Assembly: GCA_016711045.1 (NCBI GenBank)
Contig: JADJTT010000006.1
Location: forward strand, 310,001-374,000
Direction: 5' to 3'
Length of the DNA stretch: 64,000 nucleotides
Origin: Saprospirales bacterium
GTDB lineage: Bacteria; Bacteroidota; Bacteroidia; Chitinophagales; Saprospiraceae
A model generated the notes under the pieces. That model saw only the letters and a list, made by a program, of their open reading frames with translations. It did no database searches and had not been told where the DNA came from. Made by a program: the position numbers and the translations under genes. Below are positions 23,815 to 33,483 of this stretch, piece by piece. Numbering within the stretch: position 1 is the stretch's first letter; each line of letters opens with the position of its first letter.

Positions 23815-26013
23815 ATGATTGCAACATCTAACTATTTACAAGAAGCCCTTCAGAAATATTTCGGCTTTGACCAATTCAAGGGAAATCAGGAATCGATCGT
23901 ACGCAGTGTTTTAGAAGGCCGGGATACATTTGTCATCATGCCTACCGGTGGGGGTAAATCTCTATGTTACCAGCTGCCTTCCCTCATGATGGAAGGTACT
24001 GCGATCATCATTTCCCCCCTTATCGCCCTCATGAAAAATCAGGTGGACAGCATCCGTGGCTATAGCCAGGAGGACGAAGTGGCGCACTTTCTCAATTCTT
24101 CCCTGACCCGCGCACAAATGAAAACAGTGAAGGAGGATATTGTCAGCGGGAAGACCAAATTGCTGTATATAGCCCCTGAAACACTTACCAAGGACGAAAA
24201 TATTGAATTTTTCTCCAATGTTGACATCTCTTTTGTCGCAGTAGACGAAGCGCACTGTATTTCGGAGTGGGGGCATGACTTCCGGCCCGAATACCGCCGC
24301 ATTCGTACGATGATCGACGCGATTGGCAAAGATATTCCGATTATCGCCCTGACTGCCACAGCTACCCCGAAAGTACAGTCGGATATTGTCAAGAACCTGC
24401 TGATGAAGGAGGAGAACAAGTTCGTATCCTCCTTTAACCGGGATAACCTGTACTATGAGGTGCGGCCAAAAGGTAAGAAAGACCAGGTGTTCCGGAGCAT
24501 GATCCAAATGATCAAGAGCCTGCCCGACCGTTCGGGTATCATATACGTGCAGTCGCGAAAATCAACCGAAGAGATCGCCAAATTCCTCAATGTAAACGGG
24601 GTGAAAGCAGCGCCCTACCATGCCGGGCTGGACCCCAAGACGCGGACACAGACCCAGGACGCTTTCCTCATGGAAGATATCGACGTGATCGTGGCCACCA
24701 TCGCCTTCGGGATGGGAATCGACAAACCCGATGTCCGGTTCGTCATCCACTACGATATTCCCAAAAGCATTGAAAACTACTATCAGGAAACGGGCCGGGC
24801 CGGAAGGGATGGCCTGGAAGGCATCTGTGTAGCCTACTACTCTTATAAAGATATTCTGCGCCTCGAAAAATTCCTGCGCGACAAACCCGTTGCCGAGCGG
24901 GAAATGGGCGCCCAATTGATGCAGGAGATCATGGCTTACTCCGAAACCACTGGCTGCCGCCGTCGCTTCCTGCTTCATTATTTTGGGGAAGATTTTGACG
25001 ACCAGCACTGCAAGGGCATGTGCGATAGCTGCAGGCACCCCAAGGAGCGTGTGGACGTGAAGAAGGAAATGCAGCAGGCGTTGAAAGCGGTTGCAGAGCT
25101 CGACGAAAACTTCCGCATCAAAACCATGGTCGATTTTATCACCGGGAAGGAAACCAAAGAGATCAAGGACTTTCGCTTTGACGAGCTGCCTCTTTTCAGA
25201 GCGGGCGCTACCCAAGGTGAAAATTTCTGGAACTCCGTCTATCGGCATTCCTTGCTCAACGACCTGCTCAATAAGGATATAGAATCGTATGGCCTGCTGA
25301 AGCTGACCAAGAAAGGCCGGAAGTTCATCAAGAACCCCGACCCGATCTCCATCCCGCTCAACTACGATTTTGAGGAAGTGCACGATGAAGTGGATGCTCC
25401 ATCTCAAAAGTCAGCGGTATTGGATGATGCGTTGTTCAGTATGCTGAAATCTTTGCGGAAAAAGGTGGCCAAAGATAAAGACGTCCCGCCTTTTGTCATC
25501 TTCCAGGATGCTTCTCTGGCCGATATGGCCACCCAATACCCGGTAACGATGGACGATATGGCCAATATCTCCGGAGTGAGTAAAGGGAAGGCGCTGCGCT
25601 ATGCCCGGCCCTTCCTGGAACTGATCAAACGGTATGTGGAGGAAAACGATATCGACCGGCCCACTGATTTTGTGGTCAAACAGGTGGCTAATAAATCAAA
25701 AGCGAAGGTGAGTATCATCCAGGCTATCGACCGCAAGATCCCACTGGCCGATATCGCCGGCTCCAATGGGCTCAATATGGAAGAATTGATGCAGGAGCTC
25801 TATGCGATCGTGGCTTCCGGTACCAAGCTCAACATCGATTATTTCATTGAGGAGGTGGTCGACGAATCCGCCCGCGAAGAGATTTATGAGTATTTTATGG
25901 ACGCGGAAACCGATTCGGTCGAGGCCGCCTATGCCGAACTCAAAGAAGACGATATTACGATGGAGGAGATCCAGTATGTGCGCATCAAGTTCATGTCGGA
26001 TCTGGCAAATTAA
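23815..26013 (+). CDS. recQ: ATP-dependent DNA helicase RecQ
   Basis: 732 residues. An SF2 helicase core with Walker A PTGGGKSLCYQLP and DEAH box VDEAHCISEWGHDFRPEY, motif VI QETGRAGRDG, then an RQC domain with Zn-binding Cys (CRRRFLLHYF, HCKGMCDSC), an HRDC domain (about 540-610) and a C-terminal helicase helix-turn-helix region (about 625-732). It unwinds forked and recombination intermediates 3'-5' in genome maintenance. aroQ follows six bases later, so both are probably co-transcribed. Confidence 0.96.
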   Translation: MIATSNYLQEALQKYFGFDQFKGNQESIVRSVLEGRDTFVIMPTGGGKSLCYQLPSLMMEGTAIIISPLIALMKNQVDSIRGYSQEDEVAHFLNSSLTRAQMKTVKEDIVSGKTKLLYIAPETLTKDENIEFFSNVDISFVAVDEAHCISEWGHDFRPEYRRIRTMIDAIGKDIPIIALTATATPKVQSDIVKNLLMKEENKFVSSFNRDNLYYEVRPKGKKDQVFRSMIQMIKSLPDRSGIIYVQSRKSTEEIAKFLNVNGVKAAPYHAGLDPKTRTQTQDAFLMEDIDVIVATIAFGMGIDKPDVRFVIHYDIPKSIENYYQETGRAGRDGLEGICVAYYSYKDILRLEKFLRDKPVAEREMGAQLMQEIMAYSETTGCRRRFLLHYFGEDFDDQHCKGMCDSCRHPKERVDVKKEMQQALKAVAELDENFRIKTMVDFITGKETKEIKDFRFDELPLFRAGATQGENFWNSVYRHSLLNDLLNKDIESYGLLKLTKKGRKFIKNPDPISIPLNYDFEEVHDEVDAPSQKSAVLDDALFSMLKSLRKKVAKDKDVPPFVIFQDASLADMATQYPVTMDDMANISGVSKGKALRYARPFLELIKRYVEENDIDRPTDFVVKQVANKSKAKVSIIQAIDRKIPLADIAGSNGLNMEELMQELYAIVASGTKLNIDYFIEEVVDESAREEIYEYFMDAETDSVEAAYAELKEDDITMEEIQYVRIKFMSDLAN

Positions 26014-26019
26014 CCCTGC

Positions 26020-26436
26020 ATGAAGATTCTCATTCTGAACGGCCCCAACCTCAACCTGCTGGGGCAGCGGGAGCCGGAAATTTATGGACGGCAGTCTTTT
26101 GAAACCTTCTTCGAAGCCCTGCAACTCGAGTTTCCGGGGGTGACCCTGCATTATTTCCAGAGCAATCACGAAGGGGAGTTGATCGATAAACTCCACGAAG
26201 CCGGCTTTTCATACGCAGGTATCGTGCTCAATCCCGGCGGGCTGGCCCACACCTCCGTTGCGTTGGCAGATGCGGTATCCGCTATCGAGACGCCCGTGGT
26301 GGAAGTGCATATTTCCAATATCTATGCCCGGGAGCCTTTCAGGCATCATTCCTACCTCTCGGCTTCTTGCGTGGGCTGTATTGCCGGCCTGGGCATAAAG
26401 GGATACGAACTGGCGGTAGAGTACCTGCTGAGCTAG
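26020..26436 (+). CDS. aroQ: 3-dehydroquinate dehydratase, type II
   Basis: 138 residues, the normal type II length. MKILILNGPNLNLLGQREPE opens the protein; the catalytic Tyr lies in EIYG, QSNHEGELID and NPGGLAHTSVALADA are present, and VEVHISNIYAREPFRHHS carries the catalytic His. It forms 3-dehydroshikimate in the shikimate pathway, in the cytosol as a dodecamer. It starts six bases after recQ. Its last bases overlap a convergent small gene by four bases. Confidence 0.97.
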   Translation: MKILILNGPNLNLLGQREPEIYGRQSFETFFEALQLEFPGVTLHYFQSNHEGELIDKLHEAGFSYAGIVLNPGGLAHTSVALADAVSAIETPVVEVHISNIYAREPFRHHSYLSASCVGCIAGLGIKGYELAVEYLLS

Positions 26437-26942
26437 GGCTTCCCTTCCGGAATGACCCGCATATCGAGTATTCGAAGTCTTCTCCTTTCCCCCATGTGGT
26501 AAGTGCGGTGGTGAAAGAGTTTTTGGAGGAGGAATCCGGCCCCCACTGCGGTTACGGTTACCAACGCATCGCCTACGGAATAGGGATCTTCCTTGTCAGC
26601 GATCCAGGCGCCCAGGGCGAACCCCGTCCAGCTTGCTCCAAACAGATACAGGTTATTCCCGATGGGTCGTGACCATTTTTGCGGATGGAAGGACCGGATC
26701 GCTTCGATCTCCGAAGGGGCAATGTACCGAGTGCCTAGCAGGATGCGGTTTTCTTCCGGCAAAATGCGATCGAGCAAGGCCGTCTCCCACTCTTTTTCTC
26801 CCTGTAACCGGAAGGTAAGCTCGGTGCCGATCCCAAATTTGGTAGTTGCTGCTTTGCCATATCGCTCCATTTGGAGGAACAATTGTGCAGGAGCCGGACA
26901 GAGGCCGGCCAGAATGATGACCAGTAGAAAAAACAGGCGCAT
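26433..26942 (-). CDS. Small exported/membrane protein, unknown
   Basis: 169 residues with a signal peptide (MRLFFLLVIILAGLCPAPAQ). The mature part holds a beta-rich segment (GTELTFRLQGEKEWETALL, ILLGTRYIAPSEIEAIR) like a small barrel or SH3-like fold, then GASWTGFALGAWIAD and a second hydrophobic stretch (VTVTAVGAGFLLQKLF) that could be membrane helices. No named family. It follows rnpA by 14 bases on the minus strand and is probably co-transcribed. Confidence 0.6.
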   Translation of the reverse strand: MRLFFLLVIILAGLCPAPAQLFLQMERYGKAATTKFGIGTELTFRLQGEKEWETALLDRILPEENRILLGTRYIAPSEIEAIRSFHPQKWSRPIGNNLYLFGASWTGFALGAWIADKEDPYSVGDALVTVTAVGAGFLLQKLFHHRTYHMGERRRLRILDMRVIPEGKP

Positions 26943-26956
26943 GCGTGTGTGGATTT

Positions 26957-27352
26957 TCAGGAAGCAGGGATGTTTTTTTTCAGAAATCGCTTTATGATCA
27001 AGCCCATGGCCTCCTCAATTTGGGCAAAAGGAAGGGGCTCTTTGGCTGTGTAAAGGAGCATCCATGCAAATTGATCGGTTGTATGGCTCATCCCCTGCAG
27101 AAGCACATTTTTCCTCAGGCGATAGGCTTCCCGCATCTGCCGTTTGATCCGGTTGCGCTGCACGGCGGAGCGGAAAGCTTTCTTGGGCACCGTTAATCCC
27201 ACCTGTACAGATTCCGTGTGTTCGGCTCCTTCCACCTTCGCGAATACCAGCCTCAGCGGAAAGACGGGAAATGACTTCCCTTCCGAAAAAACCTGCCCGA
27301 TCAGCTTTCTGCTTTTCAAGCGCTCCATCCTGGTAAACTGAAATGACGACAT
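26957..27352 (-). CDS. rnpA: Ribonuclease P protein component
   Basis: 131 residues from ATG 27352 (a TTG nine codons upstream is also in frame). The RNA-binding RNR motif is clear: KKAFRSAVQRNRIKRQMREA; KSRKLIGQVFSEGKSFPVFP is the usual N-terminal strand. It helps the RNase P RNA process 5' ends of tRNA precursors. rpmH, its usual neighbour, is not here; instead a small unknown exported-protein gene follows. A TACCTTGC box lies only four bases before the start, so the mRNA may be nearly leaderless. Confidence 0.93.
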   Translation of the reverse strand: MSSFQFTRMERLKSRKLIGQVFSEGKSFPVFPLRLVFAKVEGAEHTESVQVGLTVPKKAFRSAVQRNRIKRQMREAYRLRKNVLLQGMSHTTDQFAWMLLYTAKEPLPFAQIEEAMGLIIKRFLKKNIPAS

Positions 27353-27378
27353 AACGGCAAGGTAGTATTTTGTCCACA

Positions 27379-27408
27379 AGAAAGGGCGGGCCTGCGCCAG
27401 CCCTTTCT
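27379..27408. other. Hairpin in the rnpA-radC divergent region
   Basis: AGAAAGGGC (27379-27387) pairs with GCCCTTTCT (27400-27408) around a 12-base loop. It lies upstream of both genes, so it is not a 3' terminator of either. Confidence 0.4.
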
Positions 27409-27505
27409 AATTTATTTTCTGTGCTCGGAAAAAATTGTTATTTTTAAAATTCCTTCCTGTGCAAATATACTCTTCACGCAGTTTGGCCCTGCAAATTTGA
27501 ACGAT

Positions 27506-28207
27506 ATGGAGACATATCCTTTCCGGCAATTGCCGATCAAAGCATGGGCCGAAGACGATCGGCCCAGAGAGAAGATGGTATTGAAAGGCCGTCAACAACT
27601 TACGGATGCCGAATTGTTGGCGATCCTGCTCGGCTCTGGTTCCCGTGCCGAATCTGCCCTCGGGCTGGCACAACGCATTCTTCGCTCAGTGGAAAACGAC
27701 CTTCATGCACTGGGTAAATGCTCCTTGCACGATCTCATGAAATTCAAGGGAATAGGTCAGGCGAAGGCCTTGTCGGTCGCCGCAGCCCTCGAACTGGGCC
27801 GTCGCCGCCACCTCACCGAAGTGCGGCATCGCCCACAGGTGCGCGGGAGTCGCGATGCGTTTCAGTTGCTGTCCGGCCTGTTGGAGGATCTGGCCCACGA
27901 AGAGTTTTGGGTACTGCTCCTCAATCGCGCCAACCGGGTGATCGGCAGAGAACAGATCAGCTCGGGTGGCACCGCAGGCACCGTGGTAGACAGCAAGATC
28001 GTTTTCCGCAAAGCGCTTGAGTGCCGGGCTTCTTCGATCATTCTTTCCCACAACCACCCTTCCGGACAATTGCAACCCAGTCAGGCCGATATCAACCTGA
28101 CAAAGAAACTAAAAGAAGGCGGGGCGTTGTTGGATATCCATATCCTGGATCACCTCATCGTAGGCGACCGAAACTTCTACAGCTTCGCCGACGAAGGATT
28201 GTTGTGA
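27506..28207 (+). CDS. radC: RadC family JAB/MPN-domain protein
   Basis: 233 residues from ATG 27506; a TTG three codons earlier is in frame. The N-terminal part has helix-hairpin-helix motifs (TDAELLAILLGSG, LHDLMKFKGIGQAKALSVAAA). The C-terminal JAB domain has the zinc motif SHNHPSG and D at SQADINLT. RadC proteins were named for DNA repair, but the biochemical role is still unclear. Cytosolic. A promoter for the next gene overlaps its stop. Confidence 0.94.
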   Translation: METYPFRQLPIKAWAEDDRPREKMVLKGRQQLTDAELLAILLGSGSRAESALGLAQRILRSVENDLHALGKCSLHDLMKFKGIGQAKALSVAAALELGRRRHLTEVRHRPQVRGSRDAFQLLSGLLEDLAHEEFWVLLLNRANRVIGREQISSGGTAGTVVDSKIVFRKALECRASSIILSHNHPSGQLQPSQADINLTKKLKEGGALLDIHILDHLIVGDRNFYSFADEGLL

Positions 28208-28232
28208 CCGTGCCTGGAAAATGCTACTTTTG
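28202..28232 (+). promoter_or_regulatory. Bacteroidota-type promoter of the ABC exporter gene
   Basis: TTG at 28202-28204 and TACTTTTG at 28225-28232 have a 20-base spacer, the expected arrangement. The -7 box lies within the earlier possible start codon (ATG 28221), which supports ATG 28257 as the real start. Confidence 0.6.
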
Positions 28233-28256
28233 CCTTTTAAACTTTTTAACCAATTA

Positions 28257-30020
28257 ATGGATACCTCCAACCGGATCAACATAAACGTCTTAGGTAGAGT
28301 GCTGGCATTGGCCAAACCCTATACCTTCCTTTTTGCCATGGCCGGCTTCCTGGCAGTGGTGCTGGCTCCGATTGGTATCCTGCGGCCCTACCTGGTGCAG
28401 GTGATGGTCGATGATTATATTTTTCAATACGACCTCCCCGGCATGACGAAGATCATGGGCTTGCTGTTTGTCGCCCTTATTCTCGAGTCCGGGTTCAGGT
28501 ATTTTTTCATCTACCTCACCAGCTTTCTGGGACAATCGGTCATCCGCGATTTGCGGGTGAGCGTATTCAACCACATCACCAGCTTGCGCCTTTCGTATTT
28601 CGATCGTACGCCTATCGGGACATCCACTACCCGGACGATCAATGATATCGAGACTATCAATACCGTTTTTTCCGAAGGGGTGATCACCATTTTGGCTGAC
28701 TTGTTGTCGCTGATCGCGGTGCTGGGTATCATGTTTTACACCAGTTGGCAGCTAACCCTGGTATGCCTCATCACGCTGCCTTTCCTGATCATTTCCAGTT
28801 ATATTTTCAAGGAAAAAGTAAAATCGGCCTTTCAGAAAGTGCGTACCCAGATCTCGCGCATGAACGCGTTCATGCAAGAGCGCATTTCCGGGATGCGGAT
28901 CGTCCAGATCTTCAATGCGGAACAGCAGGAAATGGATAAGTTTCGCCAGATCAACCGCGAATACACGACCGCTAACCTGAACAGCATCTTGTATTACGCC
29001 GTATTTTTCGCCGTGGTGGAAATTATCTCCGCGGCCTCCCTGGGCTTGATGGTTTGGTGGGGCGCTCGCGGGGTGATCGGAGGAACGGTAACGCTCGGAG
29101 CGCTGGTGGCTTTCCCTATTTACCTGGGCATGTTGTTCAGGCCCATTCGTATGCTGGCCGATAAGTTCAATACCATGCAGATGGGCCTGGTCGCCGCCGA
29201 CCGCGTATTCTCCTTACTGGATCGCCGCGACCGGATCGAAAATGCGGGCTCCTTTGCGCCCGATCGAATCCAGGGCGAGGTGGCCTTTAAAAATGTCTGG
29301 TTTGCCTATAACGAGGAGGAATACGTATTGCGCGACATCTCTTTTCAAATCGAAAAAGGAGAAACGATTGCATTGGTGGGTAGTACGGGCTCGGGCAAAA
29401 CGACCATTATCAACCTGCTCAACCGGTTTTACGATATTCAGAAAGGAGCTATAGAAATTGATGGAAGAGATATCCGGGATTTCGACCTCATAGCCCTGCG
29501 CAGGCGCATCGCCATTGTGCTTCAGGATGTGTTCCTGTTTACGGGGACTGTGATGGAAAATGTCACTCTGCGCGACGATTCCATTTCCCCGGAAACCGTC
29601 ATCGAGGCGGCGAAGATGATCGGCGCCCACGATTTTATCGAACGACTTCCGGGAGGCTATGAATATAATGTGCAAGAACGAGGGGCTACGCTGTCGATGG
29701 GCCAGCGCCAGCTCATTTCCTTTGTCCGGGCCCTGGTGTTCAATCCCGATGTACTTATTCTGGACGAAGCCACCTCATCCGTCGATCCGGAAACAGAGGG
29801 CGTAATCCAGTACGCGATCGAGCAACTCATCGCCAAGCGCACTTCTATTATCATCGCCCACCGCCTTTCCACCATCCGCCATGCCAGCCGGATCGTGGTG
29901 ATGCAAAAGGGAAAATTGGTGGAGTTTGGCTCCCACGATTCACTTGTTCAAATTGAAGGAGGGCATTACCGCAAGCTGTACGAAATGCAATTCCTCGAAG
30001 TGTCGCCCGGGATGGAATAG
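28257..30020 (+). CDS. ABC exporter, fused membrane and ATPase domains (MsbA/MDR type)
   Basis: 587 residues from ATG 28257, preferred because the promoter -7 box covers the upstream ATG 28221. Six membrane helices (about 20-300) are followed by an NBD: Walker A GSTGSGKTT, Q-loop VLQDVFLF, signature LSMGQRQL, Walker B VLILDEATSSVD and H-loop AHRLS. Works as a homo- or heterodimer exporting lipids, glycolipids or drugs; the substrate is unknown. A second exporter of the same type is at 43729-45519. It stands alone. Confidence 0.93.
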   Translation: MDTSNRININVLGRVLALAKPYTFLFAMAGFLAVVLAPIGILRPYLVQVMVDDYIFQYDLPGMTKIMGLLFVALILESGFRYFFIYLTSFLGQSVIRDLRVSVFNHITSLRLSYFDRTPIGTSTTRTINDIETINTVFSEGVITILADLLSLIAVLGIMFYTSWQLTLVCLITLPFLIISSYIFKEKVKSAFQKVRTQISRMNAFMQERISGMRIVQIFNAEQQEMDKFRQINREYTTANLNSILYYAVFFAVVEIISAASLGLMVWWGARGVIGGTVTLGALVAFPIYLGMLFRPIRMLADKFNTMQMGLVAADRVFSLLDRRDRIENAGSFAPDRIQGEVAFKNVWFAYNEEEYVLRDISFQIEKGETIALVGSTGSGKTTIINLLNRFYDIQKGAIEIDGRDIRDFDLIALRRRIAIVLQDVFLFTGTVMENVTLRDDSISPETVIEAAKMIGAHDFIERLPGGYEYNVQERGATLSMGQRQLISFVRALVFNPDVLILDEATSSVDPETEGVIQYAIEQLIAKRTSIIIAHRLSTIRHASRIVVMQKGKLVEFGSHDSLVQIEGGHYRKLYEMQFLEVSPGME

Positions 30021-30175
30021 CTTTTTCATTAATAGAGTATTGCCCACTGTTTGACCGGAATTCCCTGTTCGCGGTCTAAATGACTTTATTGCCACGGGCT
30101 TTTTTCGTATTTTCATGAAAATTAAGACAAACGGGGCGCAGTCCGCACTCCGCTTGTTTACCTAAAAAATTTCTT

Positions 30176-30625
30176 ATGGAAAATCGGAAAGAATTTCAGA
30201 TAAAAGGGAATACCTGGGGCGCGATCCTCGTCCTGGTCATCGCTTTTATCGCTGTTTTCTTTATTGCCAAGAGTATATTCTGGCTCCTTTCTCTCGTCGC
30301 TCCCGTGCTGTTGATCGCCGCAGTGATCATTGACTACAAAGTGCTCACCAATTACATAAACTGGTTGGTAAGCCTGGCCAAGCGCAATTTGCTGGTGGGC
30401 CTGGGAGCCATCGCTCTCTCAATCATTGGCTATCCAGTCGTATTCGCCCTTCTGCTGGGACGGGCGCTGATGAACCGGAAGCTCAAACAAATTGAAAAAC
30501 AGCAACAGGTGCACAGGGACGGCGAATTGGTCGACTTTGAGGAATTGGAATCGCAAGCACCTCCGCCACTGGAACTTCCCAAGGAAGAACCGGAAGCGGG
30601 CTACGAGGATATGTTTAAAGGTTAA
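30176..30625 (+). CDS. Small membrane protein, unknown
   Basis: 149 residues. Two hydrophobic blocks (AILVLVIAFIAVFFIAKSIF with a following stretch to about 60, and LVGLGAIALSIIGYPVVFAL) predict three to four helices, then an acidic tail with EELESQAPPP and EEPEAGYEDM. I recognise no family. The next gene starts directly after its stop (no intergenic base), so it is translated with the GT2 gene and may assist it. Confidence 0.65.
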   Translation: MENRKEFQIKGNTWGAILVLVIAFIAVFFIAKSIFWLLSLVAPVLLIAAVIIDYKVLTNYINWLVSLAKRNLLVGLGAIALSIIGYPVVFALLLGRALMNRKLKQIEKQQQVHRDGELVDFEELESQAPPPLELPKEEPEAGYEDMFKG

Positions 30626-31765
30626 ATGGCCACCTGGTGGTTCCTGGGCGTGTTGGCGCTTACCGGGCTCTATGCCTGGCTCATGGAATCCCTCGGAAAA
30701 GGATGGGAAAGCCTCCCCGAGTGGAAGCCTTCCCATTCTTCACCCCCGGAGACGCGGGTGAGTGTGGTGGTGCCCGTTCGCAATGAGGAAGCACACCTCG
30801 AACGCTGCCTGACCTCCCTTCTTCAACAAGATTATCCTCCTTCTTTTCTGGAGATCATCGTAGTGGATGATTTTTCCACAGACAATACAGTGGCTATTGC
30901 CAGCGAATTTGCAGGCCGCGGTGTCCGGTTGCTCCGGATGGAGGAATTAACCCCGGGTGGCGCAGGCCGGTCGTCAAAAAAGAAAGCGCTCCAGGTGGGT
31001 ATCCAGGCTTCGAAGGGGGCGCTTATAGCTACTTTTGACGGGGATAGCTGGGCCCCTCCTGCCTGGTTGTCGACCATGGTGGCGTATTACGAACACCACC
31101 ATCCGGTATTACTCGCCGGACCTGTAGGCTTTACTGAAAATGGAAGCCTGCTGGAGCAATTCCAGGCCCTCGATATGTGCGGGATGACCAGTATTTCCGC
31201 CGCCGGTCTGTTCAAGGGGTGGTTTCACCTGGGCAATGGGACCAACCTGTTGTACGAGCGCGATGCTTTCCTGGAAATAGGCGGCTTTGAAGGGGCCGAC
31301 CACCTGGCTTCCGGCGATGATGTGTTCACCATGCAGAAGATGGCAAAGGCTTTTCCGGGGCGGTTGGCTTACGTAAAGAGTGGCGAAGCATTGGTATGGA
31401 CCGAACCGGTCTCCAGTTGGAAGGCTTTTTGGGACCAGCGGCTGCGGTGGGGAAGTAAAGCTTCCGAATACAAGGAATGGCAATTGACCGCTGTGGCGGC
31501 CCTTACACTGGCAGTTAGCATGGCTATTTGTTTTTCCTTTCTGCTCATTCCCTGGGTGGGGGCATGGGCGTTCCTGTTCGGGTTCGGCTTAAAAAGCGCA
31601 GTAGACTACCGTTTATTGAACCGGGCGGTGCATTTCTTTCACCGCGAATCCCTGCTCCTCCTTTTTTGGAAAGCTCAATTGCTCCATGTTTTGTACATTG
31701 TGTGTACCGGTTCGGCTGCCCTATTTGTGAAAAATTATCACTGGAAAGGTCGGCGGCTGAGATAG
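30626..31765 (+). CDS. Membrane glycosyltransferase family 2
   Basis: 379 residues with an N-terminal membrane helix and two to three C-terminal helices. The GT-A core shows VSVVVPVRNEEAHLERCL, VVDDFSTDNT, the DxD region TFDGDSW and QRLRW, the QxxRW motif of processive-type GT2 enzymes. It adds sugars from nucleotide donors to a lipid or glycan at the inner membrane. It starts on the base following the stop of the small membrane protein, and a leucine-rich-repeat gene follows after 14 bases. Confidence 0.9.
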   Translation: MATWWFLGVLALTGLYAWLMESLGKGWESLPEWKPSHSSPPETRVSVVVPVRNEEAHLERCLTSLLQQDYPPSFLEIIVVDDFSTDNTVAIASEFAGRGVRLLRMEELTPGGAGRSSKKKALQVGIQASKGALIATFDGDSWAPPAWLSTMVAYYEHHHPVLLAGPVGFTENGSLLEQFQALDMCGMTSISAAGLFKGWFHLGNGTNLLYERDAFLEIGGFEGADHLASGDDVFTMQKMAKAFPGRLAYVKSGEALVWTEPVSSWKAFWDQRLRWGSKASEYKEWQLTAVAALTLAVSMAICFSFLLIPWVGAWAFLFGFGLKSAVDYRLLNRAVHFFHRESLLLLFWKAQLLHVLYIVCTGSAALFVKNYHWKGRRLR

Positions 31766-31779
31766 TTCCGGACGGGGGT

Positions 31780-33483
31780 ATGAAAGCATATAATCTAACG
31801 GTCGCGCGGCAATACAAAGACCAGGTCACGGAGTTATATCTCCATGGGCTGGGGATGACCGAATGTCCGGATCTGGTGTTTGAGTTACCCCAATTACAGG
31901 TACTTTGCCTGAGTGGGAATCGCCTTCAGGAATTGCCCGAAAAGATAAATTCTCTGCCGCATTTGCAGGTCCTGGATCTGAGCGGAAATGCGCTTTCTTC
32001 CTTACCCGGGCAATTGACGAGCCTGCATTCTTTAGCGGAGGTAAACTTATCGGACAACCAGTTTAGCCGGTTTCCGGTGGTGTTGGGAAAACTGCCCAAT
32101 CTCCAAAAGCTCGACCTGAGCGCCAACAAGCTTCGCAGCCTGCCCAAAAGCCTGGGTAATGTCCAAAACTTGCGCCTTTTGCGCCTATCGGATAACAGCC
32201 TCCGGGAATTGCCTGCCGAGTGGCCCTCCCCGATATACCTCCGGGAACTCCATCTCGACCACAACCACCTCTCCGCGCTTCCAGACTGGGTTTGGGCACT
32301 ACCCGGACTACAGGTGCTGAGCATCGCCCAAAACCGGCTCACTGTGTTTCCGCTTCGCACCGGCCAGTTGTCCACGCTGGAAATCTTAAACCTCCAGCGA
32401 AACGCATTGACCCAATTGCCCAATGCCATAGGGAATCTTCGGTCATTACAACGCCTGTGGCTGGACCATAACCTTCTTACCGAGTTGCCTGTACAGCTTG
32501 AAAAGTTATCAGCTCTTCGCCAGCTTAGTTGCCAGGGAAACCAGTTGCAGCAATGGCCGGTTCATCTGGGGCAGCTGCCGCGCCTGGAGTTTTTGGAGTT
32601 GGGGCACAACCAATTGCATATGCTTCCCGATTCACCCGGGAAGTGGCCGGCGTTACAACAGCTGGGATTGCAGCACAACGCACTGGCCGAACTTCCCGAT
32701 GCCTTTGCCCGGCTTCCCCGGCTGAAAGAGCTTCTTTTGGGGCGCAACCGGTTTGTACGCTTCCCGGAATCGCTGGTGGCATCTTCGAGCCTGGAGAAGG
32801 TGTCCGGGGTCGCAGGTGCTTCCCGGGCTATCCGTTTTATGCAGGCTTGTCAGCAAGCGGATTTGCCGGAAGCATATTGCTTGGCATTATTCAGTCTTTG
32901 CTGTGGAAATATCCAACCAGAATCAGTACCCCCGGAAATCCTTTCACAAGGATTGCGCTTGCCGCTTCCTTCTCTCCAAAAGACGATCCGGGCCTATTTA
33001 CTGCAGCGGAAATCTTTGCCCATCGATCCTTCAAAAGCCATAGTTGGCTTGGTGGGCCGAACCCGCCTATCAAAAAGTGCGTGGAAAGAACGGCTGGAGA
33101 AAGCCGGGATTCAGATGACCATGGCGCCGGGAAGCGGGCCCACCCATGTGATCCTAGGAGGTGGAATCATCGAGATCCCGGAAGGCTGGTTGCGAAAAAA
33201 CGTCACTTTTCTGGAGGAAGCTACCCTTTTTCAATACATCCAGCACAAGGAGCAGCGCTATTTGCACCAACTGGAAGACCACGGTCAGTTGGGACGTCTG
33301 CTGCAAAGCAAGCAACCCGGTTCATTGCGGCTGGCCCTGACCCTCCTGAAAAATGGAGGCGTGCCCCCAACTGTCATGACCGATCTGTACCTGGCCTGGA
33401 AGACGGCCCCGGAGCCAACCCTGAAAAAAGATTCCGGGACCTGTTGCTTTTACATGCTTCTGAATCCGGCCGGCGCTTTTTAG
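31780..33483 (+). CDS. Leucine-rich-repeat protein with BRCT-like domain, frameshifted near the 3' end
   Basis: 567 residues as read, from ATG 31780; an open frame extends upstream into the GT2 gene but is not protein-like there. About 13 LRRs of 23 residues (LxxLxLSGNxLxxLPxxL) span residues 15-345, then a helical part and, near 430-510, a BRCT-like segment (AIVGLVGRTRLSKSAWKERL, GPTHVILGGG). No signal peptide, so cytosolic. After A6 (33424-33429) the frame reads LKKDSGTCCFYM to a stop; one added A gives LKKRFRDLLLL and runs to 33581 in a sensible sequence of about 600 residues. Role unknown; LRRs bind proteins. Confidence 0.78.
   Translation: MKAYNLTVARQYKDQVTELYLHGLGMTECPDLVFELPQLQVLCLSGNRLQELPEKINSLPHLQVLDLSGNALSSLPGQLTSLHSLAEVNLSDNQFSRFPVVLGKLPNLQKLDLSANKLRSLPKSLGNVQNLRLLRLSDNSLRELPAEWPSPIYLRELHLDHNHLSALPDWVWALPGLQVLSIAQNRLTVFPLRTGQLSTLEILNLQRNALTQLPNAIGNLRSLQRLWLDHNLLTELPVQLEKLSALRQLSCQGNQLQQWPVHLGQLPRLEFLELGHNQLHMLPDSPGKWPALQQLGLQHNALAELPDAFARLPRLKELLLGRNRFVRFPESLVASSSLEKVSGVAGASRAIRFMQACQQADLPEAYCLALFSLCCGNIQPESVPPEILSQGLRLPLPSLQKTIRAYLLQRKSLPIDPSKAIVGLVGRTRLSKSAWKERLEKAGIQMTMAPGSGPTHVILGGGIIEIPEGWLRKNVTFLEEATLFQYIQHKEQRYLHQLEDHGQLGRLLQSKQPGSLRLALTLLKNGGVPPTVMTDLYLAWKTAPEPTLKKDSGTCCFYMLLNPAGAF
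33424..33429 (+). other. A6 tract with a one-base deficit; coding continues to 33581 in another frame
   Basis: Six A residues followed by G. Inserting one A links the LRR frame to a downstream frame (33430-33581) reading RFRDLLLLHASESGRRF and ending SLPS. The phase (CTG AAA AAA GAT) is not the classical X-XXY-YYZ slippery layout, so an assembly indel is the simpler reading. Confidence 0.65.

Noticed and set aside
33424..33430. Programmed -1 ribosomal frameshift at A AAA AAG
   Set aside because: The zero frame reads AAA AAA G, not the slippery phase, and no downstream pseudoknot is obvious; an assembly indel is simpler.
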